The notes below the pieces were generated by a model. That model did not search any database, was not told the origin of the DNA, and saw only the letters and a list, made by a program, of their open reading frames with translations. Shown here in pieces: positions 17,965 to 26,037 of a DNA stretch of 58,965 bases. How positions within the stretch are numbered: position 1 is the stretch's first letter; the number at the start of each line of letters is the position of its first letter. Location of the stretch: the NCBI GenBank assembly GCA_019116885.1, contig DXAU01000039.1:1-58965 (forward strand), in the 5' to 3' direction. The DNA is from Candidatus Mediterraneibacter pullistercoris (GTDB taxonomy: Bacteria > Bacillota > Clostridia > Lachnospirales > Lachnospiraceae). A program made the translations under genes and the position numbers.

Positions 17965-19323
17965 ATGAAGATTGTTATCATCGGAGATGGAAAAGTAGGT
18001 TACAAACTTGCAAAACAGCTTTCTGTCGAAAACTATGATGTGGTGATGATCGACAGCAATGAAAAGAAACTAAAATATGCTGTGGACCGGCTGGATATCG
18101 CATGTGTGACAGGAGATGCGGCAGACGCTGAAGTGCAGAGAGAGGCTGACGTGCCTCATGCAGATCTTGTAATCGCATGTACGTCGGCGGATGAGTGCAA
18201 CATGTTAAGCTGTCTTATTGCGAGACGTCTCGGGGCGAAACATACGATCGCCCGTGTCCGCAACCCGATCTATTTCAAACAGATCGGTCTGCTCAAAGAG
18301 GATCTTCATCTGAGCATGGCGGTGAATCCGGAACTGATTGTAGCAGATGAGATCAGCAGGGTGCTTTTGTTCCCGGATGCCAGCAAGATAGAGACATTTG
18401 TAAAGGGCCGGGTAGAGCTGATCGAGTATGCGATACAGAAAGAAAGCAGACTCGTGGGAATGACCCTTGCAGATATGTATGACAAGTTTCAGATCAAGAT
18501 CCTTGTCTGTGCTGTAGAACAATGCGGCAATGTCATTATCCCGGACGGAGATTATGAGATCAGGACAGGGGACAGACTTCACATCGCAGTATCTCACAGA
18601 GAGCTGGAACGGTTCTTCCGGCTGCTTGGGAAACATCGGGAAAAAGTCAGAAAGGTCATCATATGCGGCGGCGGCCGCGTAGCATATTATCTGGCTGTAC
18701 AGCTCTGCTCTCTGGGGATGCAGGTCAAGATTATAGAACGAAATGTGGACAGATGCGAGGAACTCTGCGAACTGCTTCCAAAAGCGATTATCATCAATGG
18801 TGACGCCACTGACCATGACCTTCTCATTGAGGAAGGGATAGAGAGTGCGGATGCTTTTGTTGCTCTGACAGGCATGGACGAGGAGAATATCATCACTTCA
18901 TTGTTTGCGAAGAGCCAGGGATCGGCCAAGATTATTGCAAAAATAAATGAGGACCGGCGCGCCAGCATGGTTGAGGACTTTGGAATCGACAGCATCGTAT
19001 CTGCCAAGACGGCGACAGCGGACGCTATCTTAAGCTATATAAGGGCGAGACAGAATTCTCAGGGCAGTGCCAATGTGGAGACTTTATACCAGCTTGTGGA
19101 TGATAAGATCGAGGCGCTGGAATTTATTATCAAGTCTGAGACGGGATATACCGGAATCCCTCTGAAGGATCTGTCGCTTAAGTCAAACAATCTGATCGCA
19201 TGTATCGCCAGAAAGAGACAGATTATCATTCCCGGCGGTGATGACTGCCTGGAAGTCGGGGACAGCGTGATCGTAATCACAATGGGAAAACATATCGAAG
19301 ATATAGAGGACATTTTGGCATAG
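17965..19323 (+). CDS. trkA: Trk potassium uptake regulatory subunit TrkA
   Basis: A 452-residue cytoplasmic gating ring subunit of the Trk/Ktr potassium channel. It has two tandem RCK units: Rossmann motif 1 IIGDGKVGYKLAKQLS (about residues 4-19) and motif 2 IICGGGRVAYYLAVQL (about 232-247), each followed by an RCK-C domain, the second at about 370-450 (GIPLKDLSLKSNNLIACIARK). It binds NAD(H) or ATP and controls TrkH opening. The trkH gene begins 10 bases after its stop, an obligate functional partner. Confidence 0.95.
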   Translation: MKIVIIGDGKVGYKLAKQLSVENYDVVMIDSNEKKLKYAVDRLDIACVTGDAADAEVQREADVPHADLVIACTSADECNMLSCLIARRLGAKHTIARVRNPIYFKQIGLLKEDLHLSMAVNPELIVADEISRVLLFPDASKIETFVKGRVELIEYAIQKESRLVGMTLADMYDKFQIKILVCAVEQCGNVIIPDGDYEIRTGDRLHIAVSHRELERFFRLLGKHREKVRKVIICGGGRVAYYLAVQLCSLGMQVKIIERNVDRCEELCELLPKAIIINGDATDHDLLIEEGIESADAFVALTGMDEENIITSLFAKSQGSAKIIAKINEDRRASMVEDFGIDSIVSAKTATADAILSYIRARQNSQGSANVETLYQLVDDKIEALEFIIKSETGYTGIPLKDLSLKSNNLIACIARKRQIIIPGGDDCLEVGDSVIVITMGKHIEDIEDILA

Positions 19324-19333
19324 GTGCAGAAAA

Positions 19334-20779
19334 ATGAATAAAAGAATGATAATATACATACTGGGAAGGATGCTTGGCGTCGAGGGTGTCGTGCTTCTGA
19401 TCCCGGCTCTTGTATCCCTCATTTACCGGGAACAGAGTGGATTTTCTTTCCTGATCGTGGCGGTAATTCTTGGACTCATATTTCTTGTTTTTGGAAGAAA
19501 GAGACCAAAGAATACGAGGATCTACGGCAAAGAAGGGTTTGTTATTGTTGCCCTTGCATGGCTGTTCTGGTCGCTGTTTGGTGCCCTACCGTTTGTGATA
19601 TCGGGAAGCATACCGGACTATATCGATGCTTTCTTTGAGACTGTATCAGGATTTACGACGACAGGTTCGACAATTCTCCAGGAAATTGAGAGCCTGCCCA
19701 TGGGTATTAATTTCTGGCGCTGCCTGACCCACTGGATCGGCGGTATGGGAGTGCTTGTGTTTGTTCTTATGATCATGTCCTTTGATGATGAGAACTCTAT
19801 GCCGCTTATGCGCGCGGAGATGCCGGGGCCTGAAGCGGATAAACTTGTCCCGAAAGCAAGGAATACAGCGGCGATCCTTTACGGGATGTATTTTGTGCTG
19901 ACAGCGGCGGAAGTTATTCTGCTTATGCTTGGCGGGATGAATCTCTACGATGCTTTGGTACACTCGTTCAGTACCGCAGGAACCGGTGGGTTTTCCAATC
20001 GGAACGCGAGCGTCTCTTTTTATGACAGTGCATATATCGATGGTGTAATTACTGTATTCATGATCCTTTTTGGCGTAAACTTCAATCTGTATTTTATGCT
20101 GCTGATAAAAGAGTGGAAGAGTGTGCTCAAGAATGAGGAGCTGCGTGCATATCTGGGGATTATAGCTGCTTCCATCGTGGTGATAACGGCTAATATCCTG
20201 AGCATGTATGAAAATGTGTTCCACGCATTTCGGTACGCGGCGTTCCAGGTGGCATCGATCATCACCACAACGGGATTTTTTACGGCGGATTATGAACTGT
20301 GGCCGGAACTCTCGAAAGCGATACTACTGGCGCTTATGTTCATCGGGGCAAGCGCCGGTTCTACTGGCGGCGGTATCAAAGTATGCCGTTTTGTGATCCT
20401 CTGCAAATCCATCAGACAGGAAATACGTAAGATTCTGCACCCCAATGCAGTGACGGTTATAAAGCTCAACGGGAAAAAAGTCGGGCAGGACACGATGAGG
20501 GGAATAAATGTATATTTCGCCTCATATATATTTGTGCTGATCGCATCCGTCCTGATTGTTTCAATAGATAATTTTGATTTCGCCACATCTTTCAGTGGTG
20601 TTCTGACAACAATAAATAACGTGGGTCCGGGTATCTCGAAAGTAGGTCCGGTTGAGAACTTCCATATGTTCTCTCCGCTGTCCAAGATTGTATTTAGCTT
20701 TGACATGCTCGTCGGACGTCTGGAGATCATCCCGTTCCTTATCATCCTGTCGCCGGATCTGTGGAGAAAAAGATTCTGA
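19334..20779 (+). CDS. trkH: Trk potassium transporter membrane subunit TrkH
   Basis: A 481-residue integral membrane potassium channel subunit with about ten hydrophobic helices arranged in four M-P-M repeats. Selectivity-filter-like segments are visible: TVSGFTTTGSTIL, FSTAGTGGFSNR, ITTTGFFTADY and TTINNVGPGISKVGP. The third membrane-pore repeat is followed by GASAGSTGGGIKVCR. It is coupled with trkA upstream; the downstream gene starts 11 bases after its stop (an alternative GTG overlaps its end). Its last residues WRKRF end at the membrane as usual for the family. Confidence 0.95.
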   Translation: MNKRMIIYILGRMLGVEGVVLLIPALVSLIYREQSGFSFLIVAVILGLIFLVFGRKRPKNTRIYGKEGFVIVALAWLFWSLFGALPFVISGSIPDYIDAFFETVSGFTTTGSTILQEIESLPMGINFWRCLTHWIGGMGVLVFVLMIMSFDDENSMPLMRAEMPGPEADKLVPKARNTAAILYGMYFVLTAAEVILLMLGGMNLYDALVHSFSTAGTGGFSNRNASVSFYDSAYIDGVITVFMILFGVNFNLYFMLLIKEWKSVLKNEELRAYLGIIAASIVVITANILSMYENVFHAFRYAAFQVASIITTTGFFTADYELWPELSKAILLALMFIGASAGSTGGGIKVCRFVILCKSIRQEIRKILHPNAVTVIKLNGKKVGQDTMRGINVYFASYIFVLIASVLIVSIDNFDFATSFSGVLTTINNVGPGISKVGPVENFHMFSPLSKIVFSFDMLVGRLEIIPFLIILSPDLWRKRF

Positions 20780-20790
20780 AAGGGAGAAAT

Positions 20791-22470
20791 ATGGGTACGA
20801 TCAAACGAAAAATCATTATTACATTGGCTGTGATCATCCTGCTGGGTATTTATTATTATACGGCGCTGCCGGCTCTCAATATCCACTCTACAGAGTTTTG
20901 GATATTCCTCGGCGTGCTCCTTCTGCTGGCAGCAGCTCTCTTCATAAAGAAGAAAGGCCTCAGCCGCTATGAGTTGAAAGAATCGAAAGGGCTGAAAGTC
21001 ATCCTGGGCGCTTTTGCTGCAGTTGTTATTGTATATCTGGTGGGAGCGCTCCTGTCCTCTCCGGTTGTCAATGCGGACAAATATCAGAAGCTCATGACGG
21101 TTGAGAACGGGGAATTTACCAGGGATATTGAGGAGCTTTCTTTTGACCAGATCCCTCTTCTTGACCGGGATTCGGCTACGCTTCTTGGAAACCGGGAGAT
21201 GGGAAGTATGGTGGACATGGTGTCTCAGTTTGAAGTGGACGATCTGTATTCCCAGATCAATTATCAGGACCGCCCGGTGCGCGTATCTCCGCTCAAATAT
21301 GCCAGTATTATCAAATGGCTGACGAACAACGGAGACGGCATCCCTGCGTATATCAAAATAGATATGGCAACGCAGGACACGGAGCTTGTGAAACTTGAAG
21401 AAGGCATGAAATACACGACGAGCGATCACTTCAACAGGAATATTTACCGGCATCTCCGATTCAGATATCCGACGTATATCTTTAATGACCTGAGTTTTGA
21501 AGTGGACGAAGAAGGAACGCCTTACTGGATCTGTCCGGTGAAAAAATACAATATCGGTCTGTTTGGCGGGGTGACGATCGGAAGAGTCGTACTCTGCAAC
21601 GCTATCACAGGGGAGACAGAAGATTATGCCATAGAAGACGCTCCGCAGTGGATCGACAGGGCTTATTCTGCGGATCTTCTTGTAGAACTGTATGATTATC
21701 ACGGTACATTGCAGCACGGTTTTCTGAACAGCGTACTCGGGCAGAAAGACTGTCTTGCGACTACTGATGGTTATAATTATCTGGCGATCAATGATGACGT
21801 ATGGGTGTATACGGGTGTCACATCCATCACGGGCGATCAGTCCAATGTTGGATTCGTCCTTATGAACCAGAGAACTATGGAGACAAAGTTCTATGAGGTA
21901 GAGGGGGCAACGGAACAGTCGGCGATGGACTCGGCGGAAGGCCAGGTGCAGAACCTCCACTATACGGCTACATTCCCGCTTCTGCTCAATATATCGGGGG
22001 AACCAACGTATTTTATCGCCCTGAAAGACGATGCCGGACTGGTAAAGATGTATGCTATGGTCAATGTTCAGAAATACCAGATTGTGGCTACGGGTGATAC
22101 GGTCAGTGAGTGCGAGGAAGTGTATACCACGCTGATGTATGAGAACGGAATCAAGGAAGTGGCGGAAGATACCCGCGAGATTCAGACGGTTACGGGAAAG
22201 ATCACGAAAATCGCCCAGGGCGTTATTGAAGGGAATTCCCACTACTATATCATGGTTGAGGGATCGGACGGGATCTTTGATGTCTCAGTTGTGGATTATA
22301 TTGACGTGATCAGGTACAATGTGGGAGACGAGGTGACGATCGAATATAAAGAAGGTGAGGACACAAACACGGTTCTGTCTATGAACGGAACCAGTCTTAC
22401 CGGCTCACCGGATGAAGATAGCGCCAATCCTGCTGAGGGAGAAAATGCGGGTGCGGCACAGGAGCAATAG
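20791..22470 (+). CDS. Conserved membrane protein of unknown function, trk-linked
   Basis: A 559-residue protein. Three hydrophobic segments at about residues 8-27, 31-52 and 65-90 are followed by a long soluble region (about 95-525) rich in aspartate and tyrosine. A C-terminal segment (about 470-530; VTGKITKIAQGVIEGNSHYYIMVEG, YNVGDEVTIEYKEG) looks like a small beta-barrel of OB/SH3 type, and the tail is low complexity. The start at ATG 20791 is preceded by AAAGGGAG; GTG 20761, overlapping trkH, is an alternative. No family assigned with confidence. Position directly after trkAH and before a strong terminator suggests one operon, possibly a potassium or envelope accessory role (inference). 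Confidence 0.75.
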   Translation: MGTIKRKIIITLAVIILLGIYYYTALPALNIHSTEFWIFLGVLLLLAAALFIKKKGLSRYELKESKGLKVILGAFAAVVIVYLVGALLSSPVVNADKYQKLMTVENGEFTRDIEELSFDQIPLLDRDSATLLGNREMGSMVDMVSQFEVDDLYSQINYQDRPVRVSPLKYASIIKWLTNNGDGIPAYIKIDMATQDTELVKLEEGMKYTTSDHFNRNIYRHLRFRYPTYIFNDLSFEVDEEGTPYWICPVKKYNIGLFGGVTIGRVVLCNAITGETEDYAIEDAPQWIDRAYSADLLVELYDYHGTLQHGFLNSVLGQKDCLATTDGYNYLAINDDVWVYTGVTSITGDQSNVGFVLMNQRTMETKFYEVEGATEQSAMDSAEGQVQNLHYTATFPLLLNISGEPTYFIALKDDAGLVKMYAMVNVQKYQIVATGDTVSECEEVYTTLMYENGIKEVAEDTREIQTVTGKITKIAQGVIEGNSHYYIMVEGSDGIFDVSVVDYIDVIRYNVGDEVTIEYKEGEDTNTVLSMNGTSLTGSPDEDSANPAEGENAGAAQEQ

Positions 22471-22475
22471 AAAAC

Positions 22476-22520
22476 AGCGGCGGCAGAATTAAATTTCTGC
22501 CGCCGCTTGACGTTTCTTTT
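22476..22520. terminator. Terminator shared by the trk operon and the converging P-loop gene
   Basis: A perfect GC-rich stem AGCGGCGGCAGAA / TTCTGCCGCCGCT (22476-22488, 22495-22507) with T-rich sequence after it on the plus strand. Genes converge here, so it may serve both directions. Confidence 0.85.
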
Positions 22521-22577
22521 ATTATTTCATTTGCAGACGTCTGCTTTGTCTGCGTAGTCTATCGGTATGCCTGCCTG

Positions 22578-22997
22578 CTAAATCAGATTATAATCAGACA
22601 GATCAATACCAGAAATCTCATTTTTATCTACGCCTACGCTCAGATAAAAGTCGATATTGTTTTCAGAGCTTATCTTATTCAGTTTCTGCAGGAAGACAGG
22701 GAGACTTTCAAGAGTGATGTTGGCTTGTTTCAGCACACTGTCGATAAAGATTGTTTCGATGTCGTGATTGCCGGCTACCATGCCGTAAAGGAATCCTACG
22801 AATTCTTCAAGAGTGAGGATATCTGGATAATCTGCCATACGGATTGCGCGGATATTGAAATCTACCGTGTAAGTATCCTTGTGGCTCTTTTTGATAAATA
22901 CTACGTTTCCGTTGGAAGTTTTCACCTTCTCATTTGCAAGTTCAATCATTTGCTGTGTTTTTCCGCTGCCTCTCGGGCCTGTAATTAAATTTACCAT
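22578..22997 (-). CDS. Small P-loop NTPase of unknown function
   Basis: A 139-residue protein with Walker A TGPRGSGKTQQMIELA (residues 6-21) and a Walker B-like strand IETIFIDS (about residues 80-87). The overall fold resembles small RecA/thymidine-kinase-like ATPases, but no thymidine kinase lasso or zinc cysteines are present. The protein is compact and has no membrane segment. It is monocistronic with its own promoter. The function is not known; a role in stress or nucleic acid metabolism would be a guess. Confidence 0.78.
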   Translation of the reverse strand: MVNLITGPRGSGKTQQMIELANEKVKTSNGNVVFIKKSHKDTYTVDFNIRAIRMADYPDILTLEEFVGFLYGMVAGNHDIETIFIDSVLKQANITLESLPVFLQKLNKISSENNIDFYLSVGVDKNEISGIDLSDYNLI

Positions 22998-23059
22998 GGC
23001 GAATCTCTCCTTTATGTATGTATTGTTTGAGACTTTCCTCTCTCAAATATCATATACTC

Positions 23060-23088
23060 ATTATACACTAAAGACATGTGGGGAACAA
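23060..23088 (-). promoter_or_regulatory. Promoter of the small P-loop NTPase gene
   Basis: On the minus strand TTGTTC (23088-23083), 17 bp, perfect TATAAT (23065-23060), 62 bp upstream of its start, with AAAGGAGAG before the ATG. Confidence 0.75.
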
Positions 23089-23144
23089 CTAAAAAAAGGA
23101 TAAAAAAACAAAAAAAATTAAGCATATTGACTATAAGTGGAAAA

Positions 23145-23159
23145 TGATAAAAGTTATCA
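23145..23159 (+). promoter_or_regulatory. Fur-box-like palindrome 1
   Basis: TGATAAAAGTTATCA matches the 7-1-7 Fur consensus TGATAATNATTATCA at 12 of 14 defined positions. It lies just upstream of the promoter of the DUF3793-flavodoxin operon. Confidence 0.6.
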
Positions 23160-23168
23160 AAATAAATA

Positions 23169-23203
23169 TTGAAATGATGAAGCAGTTATGATAGTATAAA
23201 CTA
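23169..23203 (+). promoter_or_regulatory. Promoter with DtxR-like operator, DUF3793-flavodoxin operon
   Basis: TTGAAA (23169-23174) with -10 candidates TAGTAT (23192-23197, 17-bp spacer) or TATAAA (23195-23200). The -10 lies inside the palindrome-like TAGTATAAACTA (23192-23203). This differs at one base from TAGTTTAAACTA on the feoA -10, suggesting the same DtxR-family repressor. Confidence 0.6.
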
Positions 23204-23206
23204 AAT

Positions 23207-23221
23207 TGAAAATCATTCTCA
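23207..23221 (+). promoter_or_regulatory. Fur-box-like palindrome 2
   Basis: TGAAAATCATTCTCA matches the 7-1-7 Fur consensus at 12 of 14 positions and lies just downstream of the -10, 19 bases before the start codon, a position suited to repression. Confidence 0.72.
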
Positions 23222-23239
23222 TAAACACAAGGAGAGATC

Positions 23240-23827
23240 ATGCCGGCAGAAGTGTTATCTTATTTCTTAAAAAACAGCGACCGGAGACTGCGCCTGACAT
23301 TCCAGGTAGTGCTCCAGTGCGCTCCCTTTTTAAAAGGACTGAAAGTATCGTGTGTCATATCTCTGGAAGAGGTTCTGTATGGGGAACTTGCAGAACTGCT
23401 CCGGGATACGGGAATCAAATACCACAGGCTGTCCTGCCTGGAGGGGAAATGCCTTGTCCTCTTTTACCGCCCCGCTGAGCTGGAGAGATACCTGGACAGT
23501 CCCAAGATCCGAAGCCTGCTCAGAGAATACGGATATGACAATATGAATCTTGACGGGATGTTCTGCCGCCTGTGTTCGCGCATCAGAGATTTCGCAAAGC
23601 AGGGGATGGGATTTCCTCATGAGATAGGGATTTTCCTTGGATATCCGGCGGATGATGTGAAAGGCTTCATCGAAAACGAAGGAAGAAGATATCTGATGAT
23701 CGGATACTGGAAAGTCTACAGTGATCTTACAAGAGCCAGAATGATCTTCAAGGAGTATGACCGCGCGAAGAACTGTGCGGTAAATGAATTTATTACCGGA
23801 AAAAGCATCCGGGAAATCGCTGTCTGA
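23240..23827 (+). CDS. DUF3793 family protein
   Basis: A 195-residue soluble protein with the features of DUF3793, a Firmicute family of unknown biochemical function often found near iron or haem genes. The visible core has CAPFLKGLK at the N-terminus, the central FCRLCSRIRDFAKQGMGFPHEIGIFLGYPADDVKGFIENEG with a C-x-x-C-like pair (about residues 112-115), and a helical C-terminus. It starts 10 bases after an AAGGAGAG site and precedes a flavodoxin gene by 65 bases. Two Fur-like boxes and a DtxR-like site frame its promoter, pointing to expression under iron limitation. Confidence 0.85.
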   Translation: MPAEVLSYFLKNSDRRLRLTFQVVLQCAPFLKGLKVSCVISLEEVLYGELAELLRDTGIKYHRLSCLEGKCLVLFYRPAELERYLDSPKIRSLLREYGYDNMNLDGMFCRLCSRIRDFAKQGMGFPHEIGIFLGYPADDVKGFIENEGRRYLMIGYWKVYSDLTRARMIFKEYDRAKNCAVNEFITGKSIREIAV

Positions 23828-23892
23828 GAGACTTGCGGCCGGCAGGCTGTTACTGCATTGACGACAGCAGATCATGAAATGGAGGAGAAAAT

Positions 23893-24318
23893 ATGAACGT
23901 ATCAGTAGTATATTGGAGTGGAACAGGAAATACCCAGGCTATGGCTGAGGCAGTGGCGGAAGGGATCCGATCAGCCGGAGCAGAGGCCGTTCTCCTGGAA
24001 GTGGGAAATGCCGATGCAGAGAGTCTTGCATCAGAGAATGTTTTTGCTCTGGGCTGCCCATCCATGGGAGCAGAGCAGCTTGAAGAGACAGAGATGGAGC
24101 CTTTCGTGGAAGCGCTCGTCCCTCTTGCATCAGGAAAGAAGATACTTCTCTTCGGATCTTATGGATGGGGCGACGGAGAATGGATGAGAGAATGGACAGA
24201 GCGCATGAAAAATGCAGGGGCAGTTCTCGTAAGGGAAGAAGGCGTTATCGCAAATGAGACGCCGGACGATGAGGCGCTGGCGGAGTGCCGTTCGGCGGGA
24301 AAAGAGCTGGCGTCATAA
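23893..24318 (+). CDS. Flavodoxin
   Basis: A 141-residue FMN-binding electron carrier that replaces ferredoxin when iron is scarce. The phosphate-binding loop is VVYWSGTGNTQAMAEAV (residues 5-21), with FMN-contacting loops LGCPSMGAEQLE (about 54-65) and LFGSYGWGDGEWM (about 86-98, aromatic residues stacking on the isoalloxazine). The length is that of a short-chain flavodoxin. It lies in the same transcription unit as the DUF3793 gene behind Fur-like boxes, consistent with iron-starvation induction. Confidence 0.95.
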   Translation: MNVSVVYWSGTGNTQAMAEAVAEGIRSAGAEAVLLEVGNADAESLASENVFALGCPSMGAEQLEETEMEPFVEALVPLASGKKILLFGSYGWGDGEWMREWTERMKNAGAVLVREEGVIANETPDDEALAECRSAGKELAS

Positions 24319-24358
24319 AACACAGCTCCTGAAACCTGCAAAACGATGCGATAAGACG

Positions 24359-24388
24359 TTGACAAAATCTTCTCCCTGTGCATATGAT
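24359..24388 (+). promoter_or_regulatory. Promoter of the ZIP transporter gene
   Basis: A perfect -35 TTGACA (24359-24364), 18 bp, TATGAT (24383-24388), 44 bp before the start codon. No Fur-like box is visible here. Confidence 0.75.
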
Positions 24389-24431
24389 AGGATAACGAGA
24401 AAATGACAGACAGAACCAAGGGAGAGAAGAT

Positions 24432-25214
24432 ATGGACCAGAATACATTGACAGGGATATTGATACCATTTGCCGGGACCGCGCTTGGCTCGGCAATGGTA
24501 TTTTTTATGAAAAAAGAAATGAACGAGCGGCTGCAGAAACTGCTTCTAGGATTCGCTTCAGGCGTTATGATGGCGGCTTCCGTGTGGTCACTTCTGATAC
24601 CTGCCATCGATATGGCGGAACAGGAGGGAGGCATATCCTGGTTTCCGCCGGCGGCCGGGTTTCTTCTTGGCATGGGTTTCCTGCTCCTGCTGGATACTCT
24701 GACCCCGCATCTCCACCTTACAGACGAGAAGCCGGAGGGAGTTCCGGCACATTTAAAAAAAACAACCATGCTTGTCCTCGCAGTCACACTCCACAACATA
24801 CCGGAGGGAATGGCAGTGGGCGTCACTTTCGCAGGCGTCCTTTCCGAAAATACGGCGATGACTCTGACAGGAGCGTTTGCACTTTCTGCCGGTATTGCTA
24901 TCCAGAATTTTCCTGAGGGTGCGATCATCTCCATGCCCCTTAAGAGCCAGGGACTGTCCAAAACGCGGGCTTTCGCTTACGGGGCGCTCTCCGGCATTGT
25001 GGAACCTGCAGCAGCATTTGTCACCATCCTTCTGACTGGTCTGGTCGTTCCCCTGCTGCCGTATCTTCTTGCATTTGCCGCAGGAGCGATGATATATGTG
25101 GTAGTGGAGGAACTGATCCCCGAAGCTCAGACAGGGGCACATTCAAATATCAGCACAATAGGAGTTGCAGTCGGATTTGTGCTCATGATGGTGCTGGATG
25201 TGGCGCTGGGATGA
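24432..25214 (+). CDS. ZIP family divalent metal transporter
   Basis: A 260-residue integral membrane protein with about eight transmembrane helices. The binuclear metal centre motifs are plain: HNIPEGMAVG (TM4, about residues 119-128) and QNFPEGAIIS (TM5, about 157-166). A small His-containing cytoplasmic loop (TPHLHLTDE) lies before TM4. It belongs to the GufA/ZupT branch that takes up zinc and sometimes iron or manganese; direction and substrate are not determinable from sequence. It has its own promoter, next to iron-responsive genes. Confidence 0.93.
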   Translation: MDQNTLTGILIPFAGTALGSAMVFFMKKEMNERLQKLLLGFASGVMMAASVWSLLIPAIDMAEQEGGISWFPPAAGFLLGMGFLLLLDTLTPHLHLTDEKPEGVPAHLKKTTMLVLAVTLHNIPEGMAVGVTFAGVLSENTAMTLTGAFALSAGIAIQNFPEGAIISMPLKSQGLSKTRAFAYGALSGIVEPAAAFVTILLTGLVVPLLPYLLAFAAGAMIYVVVEELIPEAQTGAHSNISTIGVAVGFVLMMVLDVALG

Positions 25215-25260
25215 GCAGTTCATTTGACAGGCTGGGAAGAGTACGGCAGGGAGGACCATG

Positions 25261-26037
25261 ATGTTAGATGATACAGCCGCAAGAACGGCGTTTGAAAACT
25301 ATCTGGATAACTATGACAGGAAGAATGATAAAGTAAAGCTGAAGATAGCACACACATATGGCGTAGTGGCGCAGAGCACCGGGATCGCGGCGCGCAAGGA
25401 ACTGTCGGAAGAGGATGTGTTTCTCGCGCGCATCATCGCGCTTCTGCACGATATCGGACGTTTTGAGCAGTTGAAACTCTACGACAGCTTTCTTCCGGAG
25501 ACAATGGACCATGCGGCTTATGGGACCAGGGTGCTGTTTCAGGAGGGGATGATCCGCAGATTCGTCCCCGAAAATACCTGGGATGACATCATAAAGACTG
25601 CGATTGCAAAGCACAGTGATTTCGCCCTGAGCGGGATAGAGGATGAGAGAACGCTTCTCCATGCCCGCATCATCCGGGACGCGGACAAGCTGGATAACTG
25701 CCGGGTGAAACTGACAGATCCGCTCGAGACTTTTATGGGCGCGGGAGCTGAGGAGATCGGAGCATCTGCCATTTCGCCGAAGATACGCCGGGACGCCCTG
25801 GAAGGAAAGAGCATCCTGTCAGCAGACCGGGTGACGCTTATGGACTACTGGGTGTCTTATGTGGCATATTTCTATGATCTTAATTTCCGGGCAAGTCTGG
25901 ATATTGTGGAAGAGAATGACTATGTGCGACGGATCATACGCAGGATACCGTACACAGACCCGGGGACGGCAGAGACAATGGCAGAGCTGGAAAGGCGTCT
26001 TATCCAGTATGTCCATGAGGCGAAACAGACAGACTGA
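25261..26037 (+). CDS. HD domain protein (putative phosphohydrolase)
   Basis: A 258-residue metal-dependent phosphohydrolase of the HD superfamily. The metal motif is ALLHDIGRFEQ (about residues 61-71), preceded by a conserved His in KIAHTYGVV and followed by KHSD and RDADKLDNCR, which supply the remaining ligands. Substrate unknown; HD proteins cleave nucleotides or other phosphoesters. Tandem ATGs at 25258 and 25261 follow GGGAGG; the second has the better spacing. Its 3' end overlaps the convergent amidase gene by 38 bases. Confidence 0.9.
   Translation: MLDDTAARTAFENYLDNYDRKNDKVKLKIAHTYGVVAQSTGIAARKELSEEDVFLARIIALLHDIGRFEQLKLYDSFLPETMDHAAYGTRVLFQEGMIRRFVPENTWDDIIKTAIAKHSDFALSGIEDERTLLHARIIRDADKLDNCRVKLTDPLETFMGAGAEEIGASAISPKIRRDALEGKSILSADRVTLMDYWVSYVAYFYDLNFRASLDIVEENDYVRRIIRRIPYTDPGTAETMAELERRLIQYVHEAKQTD

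Noticed and set aside
20290-22242. Long minus-strand open frame (650 codons) opposite trkH and the membrane protein
   Set aside because: It covers two well-supported plus-strand genes, has atypical composition rich in Arg, His and Ile, and has no start signal.
22503-22514. Shared 12-mer CCGCTTGACGTT at 22503 and 33507, both at the 3' foot of hairpins
   Set aside because: Matches of 12 bases are expected many times by chance in 59 kb, and the flanks do not align. A link to the CCGCTTA of the dispersed repeat is too weak.
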